Origin: Mortierella sp. BCC40632
Taxonomy: Eukaryota > Mortierellomycota > Mortierellomycetes > Mortierellales > Mortierellaceae
Length of the DNA: 64,000 bases
Reading direction: 5' to 3'
Assembly (NCBI GenBank): GCA_011634665.1
Contig: WAEK01000004.1
Span: 3,288,001 to 3,352,000 of the forward strand
Notes under the pieces: model-generated
What the model was told of the DNA's origin: nothing
Databases searched by the model: none
What the model saw: the letters and a program-made list of their open reading frames with translations, nothing else
Translations under genes and position numbers: made by a program
In this document: positions 25,782 to 36,063 of the stretch, piece after piece
Position numbering within the stretch: position 1 is the first letter of the stretch
How the letters are laid out: each line of letters opens with the position of its first letter

Positions 25782-26231
25782 ATGATCCCCGAATGGCTTC
25801 TAGAATTGCCTGTTGGCCTATGTGTGGTTATCGAATACAGTCCTGACGACGACTGGAGATGTCATGGAACGGCTTCTAGTACAGGACAACGCTGTAACTG
25901 GAGGTGCGATGACGAAAGCATGCTTCCTAGGAAGGGCCTCTACTATTGTCAGTATCATGACCCGCGTCGACAGTGTCATGGACTAAGCTCTACCAGAAGC
26001 AACGAGCGCTGCCTATACATCTGTAGTGATGTCGAAACTGTCGAGAGAGGCGTTCGGTACTACTGTAATCAACATAACCCAAATCTGCAACATATGCGAT
26101 GTCATGGAATCGCCAGCTCAACCTTGGAACGATGTCGTATCATATGTTGGGAACAGCAGCCTGAGGAGGATGGACGGTTCTTTTGCAAGTACCACTTAAA
26201 TCAGAGGTCTTCTGCTCGTAGATTCGAATGA
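25782..26231 (+). CDS. Protein of three CHG cysteine/histidine repeats, function unknown
   Basis: This 149-residue single exon is built almost entirely of three repeats of about 40 residues. Each begins with a CHG tripeptide, then SS, then an RC pair, and ends in an aromatic residue-C-x2-H. The ligand pattern is C-x10/11-C-x3-C-x12/13-C-x2-H: C27, C38, C42, C56, H59; C65, C77, C81, C95, H98; C107, C118, C122, C135, H138. A second histidine directly follows each first cysteine. The conserved spacing suggests three zinc-binding modules. It loosely recalls short fungal and giant-virus C...RC...C...YC..H motifs, but I cannot assign it to a family. No signal peptide is visible, so an intracellular, possibly nucleic-acid or protein-binding role is inference. 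It is convergent with the hydroxylase gene. Confidence 0.72.
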   Translation: MIPEWLLELPVGLCVVIEYSPDDDWRCHGTASSTGQRCNWRCDDESMLPRKGLYYCQYHDPRRQCHGLSSTRSNERCLYICSDVETVERGVRYYCNQHNPNLQHMRCHGIASSTLERCRIICWEQQPEEDGRFFCKYHLNQRSSARRFE

Positions 26232-26847
26232 TGCTTTTAGTTTTTTGATAAAGAGAGAGTTGGTGGCGATGGTCTTCCTCACTTTTTTGACAGTTTTTTG
26301 GGACCGGTCCTGCCCGTTTCTAAAGCAAGAATCCTCTTTGTTTTGTTCAGGCATTCTTCCACCTCCTCATACAAACTCTACGATCTATTAGGATATCAGG
26401 AATCAGTGCATGGGTGGGGTCTGTGCCATGTTCAACTTCCAAGAGCCAAGCGAAGTAATGAACGCACTCTCCTCTTCCAATCTAATTTATCTTGATTTTC
26501 TCCGCTAATGTTCAGAGCAACAGCCATTGATGTTTTAAAACCAAAGAATAGTGGGAGGTCGAGGAGATGGAGGTAGGGTACGGAAGAGCAAGTCTAAACT
26601 ACTGGTGAGGCCTTGAACTACTAGATCTAGTCTTGATTCTAGATCTCTGATAGAGATATGCATGTAAATAGAAGGGATAGAAAGACTTAAGATGTTTTAA
26701 GAATGGATAATAGGATATTTATTGGCTGTAAAGAGACTCCCAACATGCTAAGAACAATAGAGAACACCAATCATTCGTATCTCAAGGGTATCCTGTTCCT
26801 CTGAAATCCTGCATTCACCTGCCTTGCCTCGACCTTCATTGCCAAGC
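26232..26847. other. Convergent 3' intergenic region
   Basis: AT-rich sequence between two convergent stop codons. It contains TAGATCT palindromic bits near 26620-26650 and no gene that I can support. Confidence 0.5.
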
Positions 26848-27926
26848 CTATGGTTCGTAGACTACATCTGTCCTAAGCACAAACTTGTATCCTCGCTGAA
26901 CGATCAATGCCTCATGGAGCATACATTCATCGCCATGTTTGTGGACCAGTAGAAGTCCTCTATCGGGCTTGACAGCTATTCCTCCATTTGGCAGCGTGAA
27001 AGAGAGCGATCCTGAGCTAGGGCTGGTTGAATCACTTAGTCCCGTCATCGTGTCGCTTCCCCCTCCTGTGTCCTTTTTGCCCCGCTTCCGTTTTGATTCC
27101 TCTGCTGCCCCATTGGACGGCGCTGTCCTGCCATTCTTTTTAGAGCCTTTCGTAGATGTCGCTGCAGAAGAGGATCCTGGTTTGCTTCCTTTGGGATAGA
27201 ACACAGTCTCTCCCCCGATTAGGTCCGAGTCGCGTTCTCCGTTGAGGTAGATTAGGACCGTGTACTCTGACACAGAGCCATGCTGGTCCTCGACAACGGC
27301 TTCGTCGTAATGAGCCCCAAACGATTGTCCGGTCTGGTATCGGTAAAAACGTATGTTGCGGCTCAAGCCGATGGCATGTCGGATGCGCTTACTGTTCCTC
27401 TCTTTGGCCACCTAGAAAAGTCAACATGGTGATGACACACGAAAGGCATGTTGGAGGGATTAGCATTCAAATAGAAACTGGTAGGGCAACCAAAAAAAAA
27501 AAAAAAAAGACTTGCAATAGCTTCGCCAAGAGCTGTCTCGAGTCCTGTTTTGGGGTGCATCCAGAGTTCATGCCATCGTTCTCGAAGTCCCGCCTTGTTC
27601 CATAGCATGGCCGCAAACTCTTCAGAATCGATTGATATCCGGTCATTGTCCCTGTAGGCATATCCTGGGCGAGGTACGGGTCGAGACCGAGGTTTGGTTG
27701 GGTCTATTTTGTCGTCAATCTGGACTTTCATCTGGGTCAAGATATAGTCGACCATCCGGTTTGAGTCCTCGGCAGTCAAAAAGTTGGGCAGGACAAGCAC
27801 TTGACTTGGGCTGATGATGGGGATCCATCGAGGGATGGATTTCGATGGGGATGAGAGCCTCGGCCAGTCGCAGGCATTGGTCCTTTCCTGATCCCAGACT
27901 TGATCGTGGTCTTGCCCTTGATCCAT
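26848..27926 (-). CDS. Prolyl 4-hydroxylase-type 2-oxoglutarate/Fe(II) dioxygenase
   Basis: Two exons (27926-27516 and 27411-26848) make 324 residues. The family hydroxylates protein prolines, or other substrates, using Fe(II), O2 and 2-oxoglutarate. The double-stranded beta-helix is clear. NIRFYRYQTGQSFGAHYDE contains the iron ligands H171 and D173; YTVLIYLNG and GGETVFYP follow; HEAL carries the third iron ligand H303; and RGYKFVLRTDV carries K313, the likely 2-oxoglutarate anchor. A Ser/Gly/Lys-rich insert sits between GGETVFYP and GGIAVKPDRG. There is no signal peptide from the chosen ATG at 27926, so it looks cytosolic or nuclear rather than ER collagen-type. The open frame extends upstream to 28052 without a further ATG. 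The intron starts with GC (see separate entry). The exact substrate is unknown. Confidence 0.88.
27412..27515 (-). other. GC-AG intron of the dioxygenase gene
   Basis: The 104-nt intron begins GCAAGT and ends CTAG on the minus strand. Using GC at 27515-27514 joins GEAI to VAKERN in phase 0. The nearby GT alternative leaves phase 1 and breaks the frame. A run of about 17 T follows the donor. Confidence 0.75.
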
Positions 27927-29424
27927 GGAGGCAGATATTTTTTTATCTGATGGATGGAGGAAGAGATGCAGTGAAGAGCCGTCATTCGCGCGCCTCCTTT
28001 TTCTCCTTTTATTTCGACTCTCTCGCTCTCTCGGTTTCTGACATTTGACCACCTGCCCTTGTTCTCGCCATGCTCACTGCTTCACTCAGTTGAGATGGAT
28101 CCTCCATCTACTCTCTGCCATCTTTAAATCAGCAATCCTGTACCCAGAAACCTGTGTTGACATTCTCCGTTGACAGAGCGCTGTTAAAACTGGTGCCAGG
28201 AGCGGACAGACGCAGATACATCAGGCCAAAAAGTCTATGAAGGCCTTTTTTTTTTTTTTTTTTTTTCACCTTTTTGTACTCTTACTCTCAAGTTTTCTCC
28301 AGTCATCGGGTGAGTTTACTATCATGCTCGCCGTGGTGTGCTGTAATAGCCTGGCCCCTGCTACGACATTTTTGACGCCACGGCTTCCCAACTGCCTCTA
28401 TGAAAGCGCAAGCTTGTCGGGGAGCTAAGTGCTAGCACTCATTTTCATTCCTCAGCCGGGGCTGGGTTCAGCGATCTCCTCAAGCAACAATCCTTCCTGT
28501 TAAGACGACCAACAGCTTGACCCGTCGACATTCAGTTTGACAAAATAGGGTGCAACCCTAGTGGACTGTTTGTATCTCAAATAGCTCAAGCCAAACCCAG
28601 ACGATTAGGAGACAGGTCTATTACCACCAGTTCTTGTCGATCCCTTTGAAGGCGCCTGAAGTGTTGATGAGTACTTTCACTGAATGTCACAGTCCCTTGA
28701 GCAGTCGATGGTAAGAAACGGGCTCTTTTCACCAATCTTATTTCCATTGCAATAATAATAATAAAAAAAAAAAAAAAAAAAAAAAAAGACTGACAAGGGT
28801 TCTCATTAGTTTTTGACCAAGTTCAGCGCAGGTCTACTGATAGAGAGGCGCCGGTTCTTCCGGAGCATCGTCACCAAGAGATGCGGCACTCAGAGCCACC
28901 ATCAGTGTATCGAGATATGACGGGTATTCTCTTGTCAAGAACAGTTTTATGACAACTTGGCTGTTGCTGTAGCACCTGTCTAGCTATGCCGTTTTAAAAT
29001 TCATTAGCATTCAAAGCAGGGCGCGTAAGAGGCGCGTCCGTGCATGTGGCGGCCACTCGCCCACACCTGCCCATCAGCTCTCTCTCTCTCTCTCTCTTTT
29101 TTTTTTTTTTTTTTTCGCTTTGTCTTCTTTTCGTTTGTTCTTTCGTGCAAGAGCAATAGTCAGAGAAAGAGCTACGGTACCGCTTGTTAGAGGGAGGGCG
29201 AAGGGTTATTATTCTACACCGCTTCGCTTTTACTCTCTTCCAGGTGCACTTCTCTCCCTCATCTGTTGCTCTTCCTCTGTCACTTCCCTTCTCCTTCCCT
29301 TCTCCTTTTCGCTCTGTGTCTCTTCTCCAGCCTCTTGCGCCATCTCTTTATCAACTCTGGTTAGTGGGGGTAGTGTGGTGTAGTAAATACGACTGGGCGA
29401 TCTTCTGGCCCCTGGGCCAGGGGG

Positions 29425-29457
29425 TATAAATGGTGTCCCTCGACACCAGACAATAAA
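29425..29457 (+). promoter_or_regulatory. TATAAA and AATAAA pair, possible LTR remnant
   Basis: TATAAA at 29425-29430 and AATAAA at 29452-29457 lie 22 bp apart, the compact promoter/poly-A layout typical of short LTRs in this window (compare 42457 and 51430). No second copy was found, so an LTR origin is a guess. Confidence 0.35.
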
Positions 29458-29573
29458 GACAGTTTGTTTTCTTCCTTTTATTTTCCCGATCCGTTTGTGA
29501 ATACTTACCGTCTGGAGCAGGTCCACTCGTCCGCCCGCCCCGGGGGTGCCATCCTGTAGCTAGATATTGTTCA

Positions 29574-29760
29574 TTTGTGAGTCTTTTCTCTTGCCTTGTT
29601 CTCTCTCTATAGAACGGTGATACGCGTCGTGATCAGTATGTTTCCCTCTTCTATGCTGGCAATCCCCTTTCCCAATAGGTCTCACACACCTGCCTGCCAA
29701 GTAGTGCGAGCTCTTTCCCCCTGTGCTGGTCCTCTACGCCGCAGTAGACGACTGTCGGGC
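29574..29760 (+). repeat. Dispersed repeat shared with 36064-36200
   Basis: The block starting near GAGTCTTTTCTCTTGCC and containing TGCTGGCAATCCCCTTTCCC recurs in diverged form right after the 5' LTR of element 1 at 36064. Its origin is unknown; it may be the leader of another retroelement. Confidence 0.6.
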
Positions 29761-29792
29761 TCAGAATCATACCTTGTCTGTTATGCTCCAAC

Positions 29793-29915
29793 TAGTGTTC
29801 TTCAACTCGACTCACCAACTCACCGACTCAACTCAACTTTCTCCCGACTCGTGTAACATGAGTTGAGCAAAGTCGAATCTCCAACTCAACTCAACTCGAC
29901 TCGTGGGAAACACTT
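29793..29915. mobile_element. hAT-type MITE, CTCAACTCGACTC family, degraded
   Basis: It begins TAGTGTTCTTCAACTCGACT and ends CTCGTGGGAAACACTT, with an interior of ACTCAACTCGACTC repeats in both orientations. It matches the better copy at 62660-62905. No matching 8-bp flanks are seen here (GCTCCAAC versus GTCAGGAT), so the insertion is old or one end is altered. Confidence 0.6.
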
Positions 29916-30187
29916 GTCAGGATGACTCACCCAAGCATAGCCCAATATCTAAACAGTTTAAGAACCCCCTTCCCCCGTAGCCTTTGTCCTTCATCCAGAA
30001 AAAAAAACATCTCCCCCTGACTTCCTGCCTGCCTCCACTTCACATTTCTCCTCTCTTATCCCTTGGTCCCAGTGTCAGTTTCTGACATATTAAAAGCTGG
30101 GGTTTATTGCACTGTCGGGGTTTATTAAAATAATTGAGCAAAGACGCGAAGTATCAAGGCGATAGAATCCAAACAAACCTATTGTTC

Positions 30188-30865
30188 TCACTTTGGTCGA
30201 GATTTACCTTTTTCGAGCAAGGCCTCCGCTCGTTGGCGAATTGCCTTTTCCACCTTTGTGCTATTTAAGGTCCTGATATTACTGCAAACGCCATCCGCAA
30301 GAACCCGAAGTAACCTGCTCGCTTGTTTGTCATTGATGAGGAAGTGTTCTTCCTCATCTTCTACACAAAGCGACTGTAAGGCTTCCAGGGTCCTTGCAAC
30401 CTGACCTCTCTTGGTGCCAAGACTTTTCTGCAACTCTTTCAGTCTGGGTCTCGAAATTGCCTCTGTCTTGACAATTTCATTGAAAAGAATTGCAGTTACC
30501 TTAGCTCCTGAGTTGTTTTTTTCGGTAAAGTAATCCAGTAGGTGAAAGTTCGTTACTGGGCGACATTCCCATGCAGAGAATTGGTGAAAAATGGCCGCTG
30601 ATTTCGAGTAGGTGATTGCGTTGTCAAATTTCGACCGTACCTGTCTCTCAACAAGTTCGTTCTCCTCGTGATCCCCTCGACACCATAGCTTCACATTGTC
30701 GGACACGTGGAAAGGGGTGTTCGGTCCAACGGCAATCACTCCGGTGGTGAGATCCAAAGCTGCTGTTACCAAAATATTGTACGAGAGTGTTCCAATGAGC
30801 AGCTTCCTCGTATTATCGTGGTAAATAACCACAACTGTCCTGTGGTCCCAAGTAGGCTGCGCCAA
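30188..30865 (-). CDS. Unknown protein, 5' end cut by retrotransposon insertion
   Basis: An open frame of about 225 codons runs on the minus strand to a stop at 30188. It has no recognisable ATG of its own: the frame stays open back into the LTR of element 1 (30877 onward). This suggests that the retrotransposon interrupted the gene after its true start, or that the start now lies elsewhere. The predicted chain is soluble and alpha-rich, with a charged C-terminus (VEKAIRQRAEALLEKGKSR) and no signal peptide or membrane segment. I recognise no domain. The long frame and normal composition argue for real but possibly inactive coding sequence. Confidence 0.45.
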   Translation of the reverse strand: MAQPTWDHRTVVVIYHDNTRKLLIGTLSYNILVTAALDLTTGVIAVGPNTPFHVSDNVKLWCRGDHEENELVERQVRSKFDNAITYSKSAAIFHQFSAWECRPVTNFHLLDYFTEKNNSGAKVTAILFNEIVKTEAISRPRLKELQKSLGTKRGQVARTLEALQSLCVEDEEEHFLINDKQASRLLRVLADGVCSNIRTLNSTKVEKAIRQRAEALLEKGKSRPK

Positions 30866-30876
30866 ATCAAAGCCAT

Positions 30877-31059
30877 TGCAACAGTCAGAGGCCAGGGAGT
30901 CTTTGGTTTGGGCAGTTTATTGCTAAAGATTAAAGTAATGAGAAAGCTAACTATTTATACAAGTGGTTTGGTGGCAAATGGAAGGGGGCGCGGCAGTGGT
31001 GGCAACTGGACAGTCACAAATAGTGGCAAAGGGCGCAGCTTGAAGAGGACACTGTCGCA
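30877..31059 (-). repeat. 3' LTR of element 1
   Basis: 183 bp, TGCAACAGTC...ACTGTCGCA as read on plus. It is essentially identical to the LTR at 62945-63127 and shares its ends with the shorter 35920-36063 copy. Confidence 0.88.
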
Positions 31060-31069
31060 CCTTCCCCTT

Positions 31070-34000
31070 TTAAAAATTTAGGTCGTGTTTCTGCTTGTAC
31101 TCGTCCACAGTTTCCTGGCAATGTGTAAGATCCTTTACTTTTTCCCATGTTGCCTCGTCTCGAGAGTAGCCCTTCCATAAAATAAGGAACTGATGCTGCC
31201 GTCGATAGTACCGATAGTCCAGAATACTGTCTACTTCAAACTCTTCTTCTCCATCGATGATTTCAGGCTCTGGTTCTGAATGTACTGTTGTCCGAGGGCC
31301 GAGTGATTCTGGCGACTCTTCATAGTGTCGGAAACGATCCACATGGAACACGTCGTGTATTTTCATTGTCGGAGGTAATTCAACTTTGAAGGTGACAGGG
31401 GACAATTGCTGAAGGAGTGTGTAGGGTCCAATGAATCTCGGCTTCAGTTTATCTGATGGTCTGTTTTGGTCTGCTGGGATAGTGATATGTTCCGCGTTGA
31501 GCAAGACTTTGTCGCCTTCTTTGAAGCTGTGCTCGATCCTATGTTTGTCTGCGTTCCAAGTCTGCCTTTCCTGTGCGAGTCGAATAGAATCCTGGGCCTC
31601 CTTGAGTATCCTGCTCTGGTCGCTTACAAAACTTTCAACCTTGGGAGCTTTAGACGGTTGGGGTTGGAGTAGAGCGGATGGGATACGGGGATGGTAGCCC
31701 ATGTTCAAAAAGAAGGGAGAGTAACCAGTTGTTGGGTTGACCGAGTTGTTGTATCCAAATTCGAGTGAAGGTAATGAAAGATCCCAGTTTGTCTGTTGTT
31801 GATCTATGACAGACCGGAGCATCGTTGTGAGAGTTTGGATTGCGCGTTCTGATTGTCCATCTGTTTGGGGTGGTGTGCAGTTGACATGGCTAGTCTTGTG
31901 TCCATTAGTCGATGTAACTCCTGCCAGAACTGACTAGTAAACTTTGTATCCCGATCTGACACAATAGTTGTTGGCATTCCATGAAGTCGGAAGACATTTT
32001 TGAAGAAGCAATGGGCCACGTCAACAGCTGTGTCAGTTGTTCTACTTGGTGCAAAGTGGGCCTGCTTTGATAGTTTGTCGACAAAAACTGTGATTGCATC
32101 GAATCCTCTCTCTGTTCGTGGTAATTGAACGACAAAATCCATTGTTACTGTTTCCCATCGCTGATCTGGGATTGGAAGTGGATGGAAGAGTCCTGTTGGT
32201 GCACGATTGCTATGTTTGTTCCTTTGGCAACTCTCACAAGTTCTGACGTACGTCCTGATATCATTGACTATCTGTGGCCAGAATGCAAAGCGTCTCAAGT
32301 TGTCGTAGGTTTTATCGAATCCCAAGTGTCCTGCTATGGCTGAGTCGTGTGCATCATGGATAAGTGAGTGGCGGATGTCAGCATTCCTGGGGATACAAAT
32401 TACTGATTTGCCTCGTCGTAGTACGTGGAGTAGGCCATCGAATATAGCATATCCTTGAGGTGGTTGTCCTTTCATGCAGCTGTAATAAATAGGCCATAAA
32501 CGGCTGTCGTCTCTGTAGCTAAGGATGAGTCGTTTTCGAAGATCGCGGTCCAGAGCTATTTCCATGGAATTAAAAATCGACAGGTTGGGGTAGGGAGTGG
32601 TCAGGTCGGCGGGGAGAGAGCGTCTGATACGATGTTTTCCGATCCTTTCTTGTACTTGAAGGTGAAGTCGTACTCCTGAAGGAGTTCCATCCAACGAGCT
32701 TGGCGACGGGTGAGCTTCGGTTGTGTAGGAAAGTGTCGTAGGGTAGCATGATCGGTGTATACAATGAAATGTGTTCCATCGAGATAGTATCGCCATGTTT
32801 TCAGGGCATGTACAACTGCCAACAGTTCCTGCTCATGTGTTGGATAGTTCCTTTCTGCTGAGTTCATTTTGCGAGACGTGAAGGCGACTGGTCGTGACTC
32901 TCCATTTTTGTCTATCTGAAATAGGACAGCTCCCACAGCAAATCCAGATGCATCTGTCTCCACGGATGTAGTCAATTCAGGGTCAAATATCCTGAGGACT
33001 GGTGCTTCACTAACAGCTTTTTTTTTGAGGGCGATAAAGGCTGACTCATGGCTGTCATTCCATTCGAAGGGGACGTCGTCTCCTAAGAGAGATGTCAGGG
33101 GGGGCAGAGCTATCTGAGCAAAGTTGTTGACATAGTTATGGTAGAACTGAGCGAGGCCGATGAACTGTTGAACTTCCTTTTGCTTTGTTGGTCGAGGCCA
33201 TTCTCTGATAGCTTTGACGAGTCCAGCGTTTGTTTGAATGCCATCCTTGGTGAGAATGTGTCCCAAAAACTCCGTTTGTTGTTGTAGAAATGAACATTTG
33301 CTGAGCTTTTTGCGTAGAGGCCGTGCTTCCTGAAGAGAGAGAGAACTGTTCGTAGATGGTCCAGGTGTTCTTTCTTGGATTTAGAGTAGATTAGCACGTC
33401 GTCTAAGTAAGCTACAACAATTTCGTCCAAGACAGGGTTCAAGACGGTGCGCATCATTGAAGAGAAGGAAGCTGGGGCGTTTGTCAGACCAAAAGGAACA
33501 ACATTAAATTCATAATGTCCATATCGGCAACGGAAGGCTGTTTTGTGGGTATGCGGTTCGTAGACTCGTTGTTGATGGTATCCTGATAAGAGGTCGAGTT
33601 TCGAGAAATACTTGGCACCTCTGAATCTGTCAATCAACTCGTCAATTCGAGGCAGAGGGTGGCGGTTCTTTTTGGTGATTCGGTTGAGACCTCTGTAATC
33701 CACACACATTCTGAGGGTTCCTTCCTTTTTGCGAACGAATAGGACGGGAGCGCCATAGGGGTGATGTGCTAGGCTTAATGAACCCTTTTTTTCAACAGGT
33801 CGTCTAACTGCTTTTTAGTTCATCAAGTTCAGCGATTGAAAGTCGAATGACAGGTCGGACAGGTGGATCGGCGGTAGGGTCGGTCTCAATTCGCATTGCA
33901 TCTCCTCTGTCTGGTGGGGAGTCCATCAGGGAGAGAGTCGGGGAAATACATCAGGGAACTCTTCCATAACTATTTTCGGATTTCAGGGTCAGCATTTTCC

Positions 34001-34640
34001 AAGGGGTTGGTGACAGGCTTGACATTTCCTTCTTTGAGTAGGGCAATAAAGACTTCACTACCAGGGAAGGGCGGCGATGGTGTTGAAGTGCATGTGGCTA
34101 AGGAGGAGTCCACCAGAGGTTGTCGTTACTGAAGTGGGTTTGAAGCCGCGACATGTCCAGTGAACTGTCTTTCCGTTGTGATCAAAGACTAGTTTGTTCG
34201 TCTGCCAGTTGATATTCGGGTTGATGTCAGTGAGCCAGGGTTTACCGAGGATGATGTCGTATTTTTGGAGGTCATAAGCGATAGTGTCTACCGTGTCAGT
34301 GTAATTATCGCGTGCAAGTGTAATGGTTGCCGTGTGGGATGTCGTAGATGAAGAGCCGTTAGGGGGGGAGGGACTGGGATGGGGTTGCACGACTTTACGG
34401 GGATCGAGTGTTGGGATAAAAATCGTTTGCTGATAACATTCATTTCAGCCCCGCCATCGATTAAAATCTTTGCAGGGTGGTTGTTGACTGCGCCGATGAA
34501 AGTAAGGAGTCGTTGTTGAGCCTTTGCAATAGTGAAGCTATGAAGACCCAATCCTTTTTTTTTCTTCGGTTTGTGTGTTGACTCTGGCGATGGGTCTAGC
34601 TGTAATTCAGGAGCAGGTGGGTCCAGGTCCACTTTTTGTC
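31070..34640 (-). pseudogene. pol of element 1 (protease-RT-RNase H-integrase-chromodomain), frameshifted
   Basis: Order on the minus strand: aspartic protease with LIDGGAEMNVIS near 34450 (DGG in place of the common DSG/DTG); reverse transcriptase with [22 protein letters not shown] and YLDDVLIYS (about 33250-33760); RNase H (TSVETDASGFAVG, YTDHATLRHF); integrase zinc finger (HDSAIAGHLG then CESCQRNK); integrase core (MDFVVQLPRT, SDRDTKF, HHPKQMDNQ where the family has HHPQTDGQ); and a C-terminal chromodomain (DSILDYRYYRRQHQFLILWK) ending at 31070. The frame changes several times, for example near 33266, 32600 and 31860, so no full polyprotein can be made. Confidence 0.9.
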
Positions 34641-35920
34641 ACTAATACAAGCCTTCTCCTCAGTCTTTGACGACGTTGGCATTGGTTCATGGATGTTTGT
34701 GTGGGCCTTGGTTGGGTCGTGAGTATTATTGTCATTATTTTTCTGAGGAGTGGACGAAGTAGAGTTGAATACTTTTTTATTTTTATTCGCTTGAGAACTT
34801 AACTCTGGTCTTGGAACACTCCCCTGATCCAGGTGGATAGGAGAGGGGGTTTCAGCAACTAAGCCCTGGACTGATCTTAATTGCTGGGGCCTTTTCCCTG
34901 CTCGGGCTGAGGGGGAGAGGTCTCTTCGGATTCTATGTTGTTGAAACGTTTTCCACTGCGACATTCGTTAGCCATATGTCCATCCTTGCGGCAGCGGAAG
35001 CAAGCTCCTCGTTGGCGGAGTCGCTCGCGTTCTTGTGGCGATAGTTTGGGTGTTGATGAGGGGGGCGGGAAGAGAACTGTCGACGAAGGGCGTTAAGTTC
35101 GGTCCTGAGGTTATCAATTTCCATAGCCATCGGGTCTTTTTGAGTACTGTTGGAACCGGAGGGGGAAGAGGGACCATGGTGATTATCGTGGGAGAAATAA
35201 CTGGAGGGGTAGAGGATATCGTGGACGATTGTTGCCTCGGTGATTGCTTTTTCAAGGGTCTTGGGTTGGCGTAGTCGAACCTGTTTAGAAGTTTCTGGAT
35301 CGAGGCCACGAAGAAACCGGAAAAGTGAAGCGTCCTTGTCTTCCTTTGGGATGAGACGAAGGTATCTTCTGAACTCATTTGTATATTCAGCGACGCCTCT
35401 TTTTCCTTGGATCAGATTTTCCAACTTTAAACGAGCAGCGTGGACAGCATCAGGAGGCGTGAACCTTGCGATAAACGAAGCGCGGAAATTCTCCCAGGGG
35501 GTGTCAATCTTGATCTCAGATGTGCGCCACCAAGAGCGTGCGTCTTTTGTGAGGGCAAGTACAAAGTACCGAACCCAAAGATTCTTGGAGAGCTGTAAGA
35601 CAGTGAAATACTCTTCATAGCTATCGGCAAAATTTAGACACTCTTCAGCATCGATAATGCCACTAAAGGGCTCGGGCTTGGGCGGTTTGAGGACGGCGGC
35701 AAGGGTTCTTGCTTGATCATTCGCGGCCAATCCTTGAAGAATGGAGGCGGAGGCGTCGGCTTCTTGGCTCATGATGGAAAGGGAAGAAAAAATAATCGGA
35801 AAGGGGGTCTTGATCTTGGGGTACTTGGGTTGGAGTCGTGGGGGTCCGAGGGGTGGCAGGGTTCGAGGGGGAGTCGGTGTCAGAGGGGTCGGTGGAAAGA
35901 GATTGTACCTTTGCTGCCAT
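34640..35920 (-). pseudogene. gag of element 1, frameshifted
   Basis: A Ty3-type capsid frame (ARSWWRTSEI, RFTPPDAVHAARLKLENLIQ, YTNEFRRYLRLIP) is followed by a CCHC zinc knuckle region in another frame near 34970 (ACFRCRKDGH). An ATG at 35920 has its A as the last LTR base and TG as the first two bases of the primer-binding site. Its frame runs through a Ser/Pro/Thr-rich leader and breaks at a T/A-rich run near 35790, just before the internal ATG at 35772. Confidence 0.82.
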
Positions 35921-36063
35921 GCAACAGTCAGAGGCCAGGGAGTCTTTGGTTTGGGCAGTTTATTGCTAAAGATTAAAGTAATGAGAAGCTAACTATTTAT
36001 ACAAGTGGTTTGGTGGCAAATGGAAAACTGGACAAGTGGCAAAGGGGGGCGGACACTGTCGCA
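35920..36063 (-). repeat. 5' LTR of element 1
   Basis: 144 bp, TG...CA. It is shorter than its 183-bp partner through internal deletions around 36025-36045. Confidence 0.85.

Larger units (their letters stand above)
27927..30187. other. Repeat-rich spacer upstream of the dioxygenase gene
   Basis: No gene was recognised. Contents: poly-T (28240-28266), ATAATA/poly-A (28755-28790), a CT/T tract (29080-29115), a promoter-like block with TATAAA and AATAAA (29425-29457), a block repeated at 36064 (29574-29760), and a CTCAACTCGACTC palindromic element (29793-29915). Confidence 0.55.
30877..36063 (-). mobile_element. Ty3/gypsy chromovirus-type LTR retrotransposon, element 1
   Basis: The element reads on the minus strand: 5' LTR (36063-35920), gag, protease, reverse transcriptase, RNase H, integrase, chromodomain, polypurine tract and 3' LTR (31059-30877). 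The primer-binding site next to the 5' LTR begins TGGCAGCAAAGG, and the polypurine tract AAAAGGGGAAGG abuts the 3' LTR. LTR ends are TG...CA. Both gag and pol are broken by frameshifts, and the two LTRs differ in length (183 versus 144 bp), so it is probably dead. The outer flanks (GCCAT and GTGGT) do not match as a target duplication. Element 3 at the window end is nearly identical. Confidence 0.9.

Noticed and set aside
28044..28052. Start of the dioxygenase at 28052
   Set aside because: That codon is GTG and the nearby ATG at 28044 is out of frame; the in-frame ATG is 27926.
29425..29760. A complete LTR retrotransposon between 29170 and 29760
   Set aside because: A TATA/AATAAA pair and a repeated block exist, but no second LTR, primer-binding site or coding region could be shown.
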